9,006 nucleotides of DNA from Desulfococcus sp. (lineage in GTDB: Bacteria > Desulfobacterota > Desulfobacteria > Desulfobacterales > Desulfosalsimonadaceae), in the NCBI GenBank assembly GCA_024641805.1, contig JAHECJ010000054.1, forward strand, positions 1 to 9,006, in the 5' to 3' direction. The notes under the pieces were generated by a model. That model was not told the DNA's origin. It saw only the letters and a list, made by a program, of their open reading frames with translations, and made no database searches. Positions 1-5,871 of the stretch are shown here, piece after piece (within the stretch, counting starts at the first letter, position 1; every line of letters starts with the position of its first letter). The translations under genes were made by a program, and so were the position numbers.

Positions 1-61
1 GGCTGGTGCATGATAAAATTATAAAAATACTGGATAAATACACAAACGCCTGCGGAGATCT

Positions 62-1177
62 TTAATTCCTTTGGTCCGCGAACGGGTCGTCGGTATATAA
101 AAACGCAAAATCTTTTCGGACGCGATCATCACTGATACCGAAATCCGCAAGCGTTTTCACCTCGTGTTTCCGCTGATACGATTTCTGTTTTTGCGCCTGA
201 TGCGCCACCGCGCTGCGTAATTCATCGCTCGGTGTGATTCCCGTAAATTCAACTATCTGCTCAAACATGGGCATCAGCTCTTTGCGCAACTTTTTATACG
301 GCACGATCAGCACTTTTTCACGGTCGATTTCATTGTTGTGCCACAGTTCATAAAAATACCGGTAGAGTTCCAGGCTGGCCTCGTACCGTCGATTATAAAA
401 GGTGGCTTTCTGCGCATCTGAAAACCGGTGCATTCCCCACAGGATATCCAGCGTATTGTGTGTCAATGATAAATAGGACGGCAGGGTTTCTTCGGGCATG
501 CGGTGCATATAGATAAACTTTGCGTCCGGAAACACTTCCATCAGCGTCTTGATCCGGTGGGTGGAAAAATGCGTCTGGGCAAAAATCTGGGTTTTGCCGG
601 TATAATAAATGTGCCGCTGAAAAATGGATTTTAAAAAAAGGGCTGATTTGATTCTTCTTTTTCTCGGCTGAAGGTCGTGAAACCGGATTTCCCGGTAATC
701 TTTTTCAGAAAATCCCAGCGGTGTTCCGATAATCACAAACTGGGTGTCATGATTATGCAGAAACAGCATTTCATCTTCTTCCACCGTATCAAGTGCGATC
801 TGGTGACCGGCTTCCTCGGGAATAAGAACAATCGGGTGCTTCCGCGTCAATACCTTAACAATCGGTTTCACGATTCCCCGTGCCGTTATGGCCGGAAACA
901 GCAGCTGCCAGGTGGTAAATGCGGCCATCTCCCCCGTCTGGGTGAACAGGTGATGGATGAAGGTGGTGCCGCTCCGGGGATGGCCGATAATAAATACCGG
1001 CTGTTTAACTTTCACTTTCCGGAATCCCGGGAAAAAGATATGATCAAGAAAAAGCGTTGTGACGGTAAAAGCGGAATGCACCAGAAAAAACAGAATCACG
1101 AACACAAAAAACACAAAATTCCGGCTCAACCCGAATAATTCCCAGCTGACCGCCAGCCCCTGTTTATACATCCTCAT
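62..1177 (-). CDS. Membrane-anchored sulfotransferase-family protein
   Basis: A 371-residue protein of the PAPS-dependent sulfotransferase superfamily (Sulfotransfer_3-like), which as a family moves sulfuryl groups from PAPS to hydroxyl or amino acceptors; the acceptor here is unknown. Residues about 20-44 form a strongly hydrophobic segment, probably one transmembrane helix or signal anchor. Next comes the 5'-phosphosulfate loop GHPRSGTT (65-72). A second conserved region, FPDAKFIYMHRMPEE (216-230) followed by SYLSL, fits the 3'-phosphate-binding strand and helix. The C-terminal region (about 285-370) is basic and helical. The first ATG is chosen because AAAGGAGC lies about 7 nt upstream on the minus strand; a second Met at residue 3 is possible. 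It is transcribed away from the small ORF at 1351 and has no visible operon partner within the window. The family call is firm; substrate and membrane side are not determined. Confidence 0.85.
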   Translation of the reverse strand: MRMYKQGLAVSWELFGLSRNFVFFVFVILFFLVHSAFTVTTLFLDHIFFPGFRKVKVKQPVFIIGHPRSGTTFIHHLFTQTGEMAAFTTWQLLFPAITARGIVKPIVKVLTRKHPIVLIPEEAGHQIALDTVEEDEMLFLHNHDTQFVIIGTPLGFSEKDYREIRFHDLQPRKRRIKSALFLKSIFQRHIYYTGKTQIFAQTHFSTHRIKTLMEVFPDAKFIYMHRMPEETLPSYLSLTHNTLDILWGMHRFSDAQKATFYNRRYEASLELYRYFYELWHNNEIDREKVLIVPYKKLRKELMPMFEQIVEFTGITPSDELRSAVAHQAQKQKSYQRKHEVKTLADFGISDDRVRKDFAFLYTDDPFADQRN

Positions 1178-1269
1178 TCAACGCTCCTTTGATGAAAAGG
1201 TAAATGGCAATTAAACTAACCGATTTCAAATCAATTTGCAATCATGCCGTCATCGAACATGTTTAATTT

Positions 1270-1297
1270 TTGTGCAAACCGTTCAAACAGGTATTAT
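1270..1297 (+). promoter_or_regulatory. Candidate promoter of the small ORF at 1351
   Basis: TTGTGC (1270-1275) and TATTAT (1292-1297) are separated by 16 bp and lie 53 bp before the start codon. The -10 box matches the sigma-70 consensus at five of six positions, the -35 at only three. It is the best candidate in the 173-bp divergent gap between the sulfotransferase and the small ORF. No clear promoter was found for the sulfotransferase on the other strand. Confidence 0.3.
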
Positions 1298-1350
1298 TGT
1301 TTTAGCAGCAGCGGTTATCCAATAATCCTTTAGATAATTCGGAGGCCATT

Positions 1351-1536
1351 ATGAAGAATAAAGCCAAAAAAGAAACCTATGTTCGGGTGAAAGATGCAAC
1401 CGGAAATGAATTTATCTGTTCCATTGATGCCTTGAAAGACATCCGTCATGCCACGGATGACGAACTGACCAATTGTGTGGACGATGCGACGGTGGGACGA
1501 TATGCGGGGAATATTGATATTAAAAATGACAAATAA
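1351..1536 (+). CDS. Small hypothetical protein, 61 aa
   Basis: I do not recognise a characterised family. The ORF is likely real because a strong GGAGG (1341-1345) lies 5 nt before the ATG and the composition is protein-like. The product starts lysine-rich (MKNKAKKETYVRV), continues with VKDATGNEFICSIDAL, and ends in an acidic stretch DDELTNCVDDATVGRYAGNI. It has two cysteines (in FICS and TNCVDD), no signal peptide and no membrane segment, so it should be a small soluble cytoplasmic protein. It stands alone between a divergent sulfotransferase gene and a convergent radical SAM gene. Function is unknown, and neither neighbour suggests one. Confidence 0.65.
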   Translation: MKNKAKKETYVRVKDATGNEFICSIDALKDIRHATDDELTNCVDDATVGRYAGNIDIKNDK

Positions 1537-1568
1537 TCATTTTCAGCTCTTTTTTAACAGCATTGATG

Positions 1569-1701
1569 AAAAAAACCCGCATTTCTCAAGCGTCGAGTTT
1601 GCTGCAGATGCAAGGCGCAGGACATGAAGCTGTAGCGTGCTACTGCGATTGTCCTGGAACGCGGCAGATCCGGTGAAATCGACGCATAAGAAATGCGGGT
1701 T
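1569..1701 (-). terminator. Probable terminator of the radical SAM gene
   Basis: Read on the minus strand, the 13-bp outer stem of the palindrome at 1574-1701 begins at the radical SAM stop codon. Its second arm (AGAAATGCGGGTT) runs directly into a run of T (complement of the A run at 1569-1575), the arrangement of an intrinsic terminator. The intervening segment of about 100 nt is unusually long but itself folds into nested stems. On the plus strand no T run follows the stem, so termination of the converging small ORF here is less certain. Confidence 0.5.
1574..1701. repeat. 128-bp intergenic palindromic repeat, copy 1
   Basis: Perfect 13-bp outer arms AACCCGCATTTCT (1574-1586) and AGAAATGCGGGTT (1689-1701) enclose a 92-nt core (1592-1683) bounded by GTCGA and TCGAC. 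Inside the core lie an inner stem CAGGACA (1618-1624) with TGTCCTG (1650-1656) and an apical hairpin GTAGC (1632-1636) with GCTAC (1639-1643). CAGAT occurs in the same orientation in both halves (1605-1609 and 1665-1669). The core has the same length and end sequences as the element at 6827-6918 but a different inner stem. The right arm overlaps the stop codon of the radical SAM gene. It encodes no protein; it resembles a REP- or MITE-type dispersed element. Confidence 0.75.
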
Positions 1702-2827
1702 ATATGCCGTGCCGCTTCCTCATCCCCACAATACACTGCTTACAGGCTTCCGGATAATTACCATTCCGGATTCCGTCCCGTACCCTCAAATATTTTTCAT
1801 TGTTCCAGATTTTGGCAAGCGGTTCCTCATGGATACTTCCCATGGACGGCGCACCCGACCAGGTGCAGCACGGGAGCACTTCCCCGGTGGCTGTCAGAAT
1901 CATCTGCCGCCAGGGGAACGAACATGAGACTTTCCGGTATGTCGGATATTTTTTTAAATAATTGATGCCAAACGCCATTTTTGCCCGAAACGTCATCAGG
2001 CTGCTTTTTTCCCAAAGATGCGCGACCTGCTTTTTTCTTCTCATCAACTTTCCGGCGCCGTTTACATCAAATTTATACGGCACATTTAAAAAGATCCCCT
2101 GGTCCGAAGCGTATTTTACTGTTTCAATTAATTCTTTTTTGACTTCAGGCGAGTGATAATCAATATGCTGATCGGCCAGGTCAAAATCAGCGGGCAACCC
2201 CCGGCTGCCCACCGGCAGCAGGTCTTTTTGATAGTTATACGGGACCCGGAACTCGGCACAGTTGATTTCCCGGATCCCCAGCGAGCCGGCGAAATCGACA
2301 AAATCCTTCAAATAGCTGAAATTTAATTTCATTAACACGTAATTGAAGACGATTTTCGGGTATTTGGATTTTTTTGATAATTTTAAATGATTAATTTTTT
2401 CCAGGTTGGACACCACCCGATCAAAATCACTTTTCTGGCGGATCATCTCATATATGGTTTTGTCTGCCGCATCCATGGACACATGCAGTTCATGGATATA
2501 TCCGTCGGTTAACAGATCGGCCGTCTGGTCCGTCAGCGCCATTAAATTGCTGGTCATGACCACCTGGGGAACATTATTTTTTTTGATCACCGATAAAATG
2601 GCGGACAAATCTTTATTCAGCAAGGGTTCATATCCGGCGGACAAATGAAGGATATTGACCCGGGGGAGGATTTCAGCGGTGATTTCTTCAAAAAAATCGG
2701 CGGTCATATCAAAATGCCGCGTTCGATCCCGGCCGGCTTCATATCCCATAAAACACATGATACATTTCAGATTGCACCGGTCCGTCAAGTCCAGCCGAAG
2801 TTCAATATCCCGGTTTAATAACCCCAT
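1700..2827 (-). CDS. Radical SAM protein with SPASM-like C-terminal cysteines
   Basis: A 375-residue radical SAM enzyme. The N-terminal cluster motif is CNLKCIMC (Cys18, Cys22, Cys25), which binds the SAM-ligated [4Fe-4S] cluster. AGYEPLL follows as a variant of the usual GGEP motif (about 64-70), then the barrel strand LHVSMDA. The C-terminus carries extra cysteines: Cys302 (SCSFPW), Cys320-Cys321 (VLPCCTW) and Cys362/Cys365 (ACKQC). This fits a SPASM/twitch auxiliary Fe-S domain, as in peptide-modifying and other maturase-type radical SAM enzymes. The start at 2827 is preferred over an upstream in-frame ATG at 2914, because AGAGGAA lies just before it and the extra 29 residues are hydrophobic and unlike the family. 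It is divergent from the TetR gene. Substrate unknown; no precursor peptide or partner enzyme is evident nearby. Confidence 0.88.
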   Translation of the reverse strand: MGLLNRDIELRLDLTDRCNLKCIMCFMGYEAGRDRTRHFDMTADFFEEITAEILPRVNILHLSAGYEPLLNKDLSAILSVIKKNNVPQVVMTSNLMALTDQTADLLTDGYIHELHVSMDAADKTIYEMIRQKSDFDRVVSNLEKINHLKLSKKSKYPKIVFNYVLMKLNFSYLKDFVDFAGSLGIREINCAEFRVPYNYQKDLLPVGSRGLPADFDLADQHIDYHSPEVKKELIETVKYASDQGIFLNVPYKFDVNGAGKLMRRKKQVAHLWEKSSLMTFRAKMAFGINYLKKYPTYRKVSCSFPWRQMILTATGEVLPCCTWSGAPSMGSIHEEPLAKIWNNEKYLRVRDGIRNGNYPEACKQCIVGMRKRHGI

Positions 2828-2870
2828 CCCGTTCCTCTTTATAATGGTCAATTCGATAGAAAAAAATAGA

Positions 2871-2899
2871 CCTGTAATCCAAATATTTATGCATGTCAA
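2871..2899 (-). promoter_or_regulatory. Candidate promoter of the radical SAM gene
   Basis: On the minus strand a perfect TTGACA (complement of 2894-2899) is followed 17 bp later by TACAGG (complement of 2871-2876), a poor -10 box with three matches. It lies about 45-70 bp before the chosen start at 2827, which is a suitable place. The -35 box is the main support. Confidence 0.3.
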
Positions 2900-3011
2900 A
2901 AGGATCTGCAGCATGCACTGCCTGAAAATGGATTTGACAGGCTGTTAAATCACTGACGGCAATTTATTTCAACATTTTAACCCAAAAAAGCGTGGGAATA
3001 AAAAAAAATAC

Positions 3012-3040
3012 TTGACTGTCTACCGATCGGTCGGTAGGCT
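3012..3040 (+). promoter_or_regulatory. Promoter of the TetR-family gene
   Basis: TTGACT (3012-3017), five of six matches to the -35 consensus, is followed after 17 bp by TAGGCT (3035-3040), a weaker -10 box. An A run lies just upstream (about 3000-3008). The expected start of transcription, near 3047, leaves a leader of about 54 nt before the start codon at 3101. The operator-like palindrome fills the spacer, so repressor binding would block RNA polymerase. Confidence 0.55.
3020..3037. promoter_or_regulatory. TetR-type operator palindrome
   Basis: CTACCGATCGGTCGGTAG is an 18-bp inverted repeat with perfect 7-bp arms (3020-3026 and 3031-3037) and two mismatched positions in the centre. A perfect 10-bp palindrome, ACCGATCGGT (3022-3031), overlaps it. 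Sites of the ACCGAxCGGTCGGT type are typical targets of TetR-family repressors, and this one lies inside the promoter of a TetR gene, so autorepression is the natural reading. No second copy was seen before the acyl-CoA dehydrogenase at 3903. Confidence 0.7.
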
Positions 3041-3100
3041 ATTTTCCAGTTCATTGCCCGCATGCTCATATGCATGGAAATAATAATCACGGAAGAAAAG

Positions 3101-3718
3101 ATGACCCCTCAAAAACCACCTGCTACCGCTGAAAAATTAATCGATATCGCGGAATCCCTGTTTGCCGAAAAAGGGTTTTACGGCACCAGCATCCGGGACC
3201 TTGCAGAGGGCATCGGCATCGCCAAATCCTCCCTGCTCCACCATTTTCCCACCAAGGAAAAACTCTACGGCGCGGTACTGAAAAAACTGGCAGATGAAAT
3301 GACGCATGAGGTCCAGGGGATCCGTGAAGCTTTTTCGGACGAAAAAGAACAGATTTTCGCGTTTGTTCAGTTACTTTGCAATAATTCTGAAAAAAAACCC
3401 AACCGGGAAAATATTATTTTGCGGGAACTGCTGGATAACCCCAAGCGGGCTGAAAAAGCCAAAAAATGGTTTTTTGTGGACTATTTCAGGGAACTGACCG
3501 GCATGATAAAATCCGGACAGAACCAGGGGATGTTCAAGCCGGTCAACCCGGAAATTTTCATTCTCCAGTTGCTCGGGGCGCATCGCTACCTGATCATATC
3601 CCTGCCCACGGTCAAGCAGTTTTTTGATGCAACAATTTACCAGCAGATTTTGACCGATCACCGGGCGGAACTGGAATCATTTGTCAAAGAACGACTGATA
3701 AACGAAGAAGGTGTTTAG
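3101..3718 (+). CDS. TetR-family transcriptional regulator
   Basis: A 205-residue TetR/AcrR-type repressor. The N-terminal DNA-binding domain is clear: AEKLIDIAESLFAEKGFYGT (10-29), then the helix-turn-helix SIRDLAEGIGIAKSSLLHHF (30-49), then TKEKLYGAVL. Residues about 65-205 form the all-helical ligand-binding and dimerisation domain, with no recognisable ligand signature. An in-frame ATG at 3062 would add 13 residues, but only the ATG at 3101 has a purine-rich site (GGAAG) at suitable spacing, and it gives the usual short N-terminal arm. The gene precedes a same-strand acyl-CoA oxidation cluster. Many TetR regulators of such clusters are relieved by an acyl-CoA intermediate, so it probably controls itself and perhaps the cluster; the effector is inferred, not seen. 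Confidence 0.9.
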   Translation: MTPQKPPATAEKLIDIAESLFAEKGFYGTSIRDLAEGIGIAKSSLLHHFPTKEKLYGAVLKKLADEMTHEVQGIREAFSDEKEQIFAFVQLLCNNSEKKPNRENIILRELLDNPKRAEKAKKWFFVDYFRELTGMIKSGQNQGMFKPVNPEIFILQLLGAHRYLIISLPTVKQFFDATIYQQILTDHRAELESFVKERLINEEGV

Positions 3719-3828
3719 GTTGAAAGTATAAGACTGAAGGACAAAAGAGCAAATTGGAACAAATAAGCACATATTTTTCTTTTATAAGAATGGTTATCCA
3801 CCTTCAGCCTTATACCTTATACCTCTTT
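3713..3828. repeat. Heptamer-built palindromic repeat before the catabolic cluster
   Basis: The right half (3801-3828) reads as four 7-bp units: CCTTCAG, CCTTATA, CCTTATA, CCTCTTT. The left half (3713-3740), read on the opposite strand, is CCTTCAG, TCTTATA, CTTTCAA, CCTAAAC. The inner 18 bp of each arm (3723-3740 and 3801-3818) pair at 16 of 18 positions around a 60-nt A/T-rich centre. The left edge overlaps the TetR stop codon. It occupies most of the 184-bp gap between the regulator and the first structural gene, where I see no convincing separate promoter. It could form a large transcript hairpin; no T run follows. Confidence 0.6.
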
Positions 3829-3902
3829 ACCCGTGTCATTAAAAAATAGAAATACACAAATTGAATTTATTGAATTAACGCATATCAATATCAGGAGGAA
3901 CC

Positions 3903-5045
3903 ATGAAACGCCGGATTTTTCAAAAAGAACACGACATGTTCAGAAAATCATTCAGATCCTATTTAAAAGACAAAATTATCCCGTTTTATGAAGAGTGGGA
4001 AGATATCGGGGTCACCCCCCGGGAGGCATGGCTGGAAGCGGGTAAAAATGATTTTCTGTGCCCCACTGCTGAAGAAAAATACGGCGGACCGGGGGCCGAT
4101 TTCCTCTATTCCACGGTGATCACGGAAGAACTCTATTACCATGGACTCAGCAGCCTTTTCTGGCCCCTGCACAGTGATATCGTATTCCCGTATATCGAAC
4201 TCTATGCCAACGAAGAGCAGAAGAAACGATGGGTTCCCAAATGCGTTTCCGGCGAATTTATTCTCGCCGTGGCCATGACCGAACCGGATGCCGGGTCCGA
4301 CCTGGCCAGCCTTTCCACGCAGGCCGTTCGCGACGGGGACCATTATATCGTCAATGGGTCCAAAATTTTCATCAGCAACGGCCAGCTGGCGGACCTGTGC
4401 GTGGTGGCCGTGCGCACCGCCGAGACGGAAAAGCCCCATGCCGGTGTCAGCCTCCTGGTCATTGAATCCGATCGCAAAGGATACCGCAAAGGCGCCAACC
4501 TGAAAAAAATCGGCATGCGCGCCCAGGACACCTCGGAAATATTTTTTGACGACTGCCGGGTGCCGGTGGAAAACCTTCTGGGCAATGAAGGCGAAGGCTT
4601 TAAATACCTGATGCACAATCTTCAGCAGGAACGGCTGGTTTTAGCGATCGGCGCGTTTGCCGCCGCCCAGGGAGCGCTGGATATCACCCTCGATTACGTC
4701 AAAGGCCGAAAACTCTTCGGGAAAACATTAAGCAAATTCCAGAATACCAGGTTCACCCTGGCCGAAGTGGCCACCAAGGTCCAGCTGGCCCGATCGTTTT
4801 TAGATGATCTGATTCCTCGGCATATGGCCGGCGAGGACGTGGTGCGGGAAGTGAGCATGGCCAAATACTGGCTCACGGAACTCCAGTTTGAAGCGGCGGA
4901 CAAGTGCCTTCAGCTTTTCGGCGGGTACGGGTACATGCGGGAATACCTGATTTCCCGTCTGTTTGTGGATGCCAGGGTGCAGCGGATTTACGGCGGGGCA
5001 AACGAAGTACTCAAAGAGGTGATTGCCCGTCGGCTGAATATTTAA
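3903..5045 (+). CDS. Acyl-CoA dehydrogenase, long-chain (LCAD) type
   Basis: A 380-residue, full-length FAD-dependent acyl-CoA dehydrogenase that would introduce an alpha,beta double bond into a CoA thioester and pass electrons to ETF. Signature 1 is AMTEPDAGSDLAS (124-136); signature 2 is in QLFGGYGYMREYLISRLFVD (337-356). The position of the MCAD-type catalytic glutamate (IYEGT) is glycine here (RIYGGANEV, Gly364). As in LCAD, the base is therefore probably Glu243 in NLQQERLVLA. KKIGMRAQDTSEIFFDD (201-217) also follows the LCAD pattern. The start is fixed by AGGAGGAA at 3893-3900. It is the first structural gene after the regulator, 17 nt before the BadI-like crotonase. The substrate may be alicyclic rather than a linear fatty acyl-CoA, judging from that neighbour. 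Confidence 0.93.
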   Translation: MKRRIFQKEHDMFRKSFRSYLKDKIIPFYEEWEDIGVTPREAWLEAGKNDFLCPTAEEKYGGPGADFLYSTVITEELYYHGLSSLFWPLHSDIVFPYIELYANEEQKKRWVPKCVSGEFILAVAMTEPDAGSDLASLSTQAVRDGDHYIVNGSKIFISNGQLADLCVVAVRTAETEKPHAGVSLLVIESDRKGYRKGANLKKIGMRAQDTSEIFFDDCRVPVENLLGNEGEGFKYLMHNLQQERLVLAIGAFAAAQGALDITLDYVKGRKLFGKTLSKFQNTRFTLAEVATKVQLARSFLDDLIPRHMAGEDVVREVSMAKYWLTELQFEAADKCLQLFGGYGYMREYLISRLFVDARVQRIYGGANEVLKEVIARRLNI

Positions 5046-5062
5046 CCAACAAGGAGACGATC

Positions 5063-5854
5063 ATGGAATTTACCGAAATCCTTTATGAAAAAAAAGAGGG
5101 GGTGGCGCGAATCACCATCAACCGGCCGGAGAAATACAATGCCTGCACCACCACCACCATTTATGAACTCACCCAGGCCCTTACCGACGCCTGGGTGGAC
5201 AAATCCGTCGGCGTTGTTGTTCTGACAGGGGCCGGCGATAAAGCCTTCTGCACCGGCGGCGACCAGTCCATCCGGGAAGCCGGCGGATATGCCGGGACCG
5301 TTGCCGCCCTGCCCCTTGAAGTCGGATGGCAGCAGGTCAGCGGCCTGATACGGACCATTCCCAAACCGGTCATTGCCCGGGTCAACGGATATGCCATCGG
5401 CGGCGGCCATGTGTTTCATGTGGTGTGCGATTTTTCCATCGCCTCGGATAAAGCCAGATTCGGTCAGGCCGGACCCAAAGTGGGCAGTTTTGACCCGGGC
5501 TACGGCACCGGCGACCTGGTCCGCGCCGTGGGTCTCAAAAAAGCCAAGGAAATCTGGTTCTTATGCCGGCAGTACACCGCCGCCCAGGCCCTTGAAATGG
5601 GGTTGGTCAATGCCGTGGTTCCGCATGAAAAGCTCGATGAAGAAGTAGACCGGTGGTGTGCCGACCTGCTGGCCAAAAGCCCCACTGCCCTGAAAATGCT
5701 CAAATACGCGTTTCACGCTGAAACCGACGGGGTCGTGGGAATCACCAACCTGGGGGTCGGCGGGTTAAGCATGTTTTACGATACCGAGGAATCGCTGGAG
5801 GGGAAAAATGCCTTCATGGAAAAGAGAACACCGGATTTTGGAAGGTACAGATAA
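5063..5854 (+). CDS. BadI/MenB-type crotonase, probable 2-ketocyclohexanecarboxyl-CoA hydrolase
   Basis: A 263-residue crotonase-superfamily protein. It carries the features of the BadI/MenB branch rather than of ordinary enoyl-CoA hydratases: CTGGDQ (63-68) and AIGGGH (111-116) for the oxyanion hole, FGQAGPKVGSFDPGYGT (133-149) with Ser142 and Asp144, and Tyr239 in MFYDTEES near the C-terminal EKRTPDF. The DPGYGT sequence and short C-terminus match BadI, which hydrolytically opens 2-ketocyclohexanecarboxyl-CoA to pimeloyl-CoA, better than MenB (DGGYG, longer tail). No menaquinone gene is adjacent; beta-oxidation genes flank it at 17-nt gaps on both sides. The ATG at 5063 follows AAGGAG; an in-frame upstream extension into the preceding gene is not credible. 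The ring-opening role is inferred from recalled family sequences; a naphthoate-synthase-like reaction on another substrate remains possible. Confidence 0.85.
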   Translation: MEFTEILYEKKEGVARITINRPEKYNACTTTTIYELTQALTDAWVDKSVGVVVLTGAGDKAFCTGGDQSIREAGGYAGTVAALPLEVGWQQVSGLIRTIPKPVIARVNGYAIGGGHVFHVVCDFSIASDKARFGQAGPKVGSFDPGYGTGDLVRAVGLKKAKEIWFLCRQYTAAQALEMGLVNAVVPHEKLDEEVDRWCADLLAKSPTALKMLKYAFHAETDGVVGITNLGVGGLSMFYDTEESLEGKNAFMEKRTPDFGRYR

Positions 5855-5871
5855 TAATTGAGGAGTCTATC

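Noticed and set aside
677..1138. Plus-strand ORF of 153 codons
   Set aside because: It lies wholly inside the sulfotransferase gene on the other strand, has no ribosome-binding site and a product of low-complexity, basic composition; it is a shadow of the real gene.
1277..1315. Inverted repeat AACCG/CGGTT in the leader of the small ORF
   Set aside because: Only 5-bp arms with an unstructured loop; too short to support a riboswitch or attenuator.
2828..2914. 29-codon upstream extension of the radical SAM protein
   Set aside because: Hydrophobic stretch with no family similarity and no ribosome-binding site, overlapping the likely promoter; the ATG at 2827 has AGAGGAA upstream.
3861..3888. 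Possible promoter TTGAAT/TATCAA before the acyl-CoA dehydrogenase
   Set aside because: The boxes end only 14 nt before the start codon, so transcription would begin at the ribosome-binding site; not credible without data.
4904..5062. 53-codon N-terminal extension of the BadI-like protein
   Set aside because: It overlaps the end of the acyl-CoA dehydrogenase in another frame, has unlike composition, and the ATG at 5063 has its own AAGGAG site and begins at the conserved family N-terminus.
5063..5854. Annotation as MenB (naphthoate synthase) of menaquinone synthesis
   Set aside because: Shares MenB residues but has DPGYGT instead of DGGYG, a shorter BadI-like C-terminus, and only acyl-CoA oxidation neighbours; kept as an alternative rather than the call.
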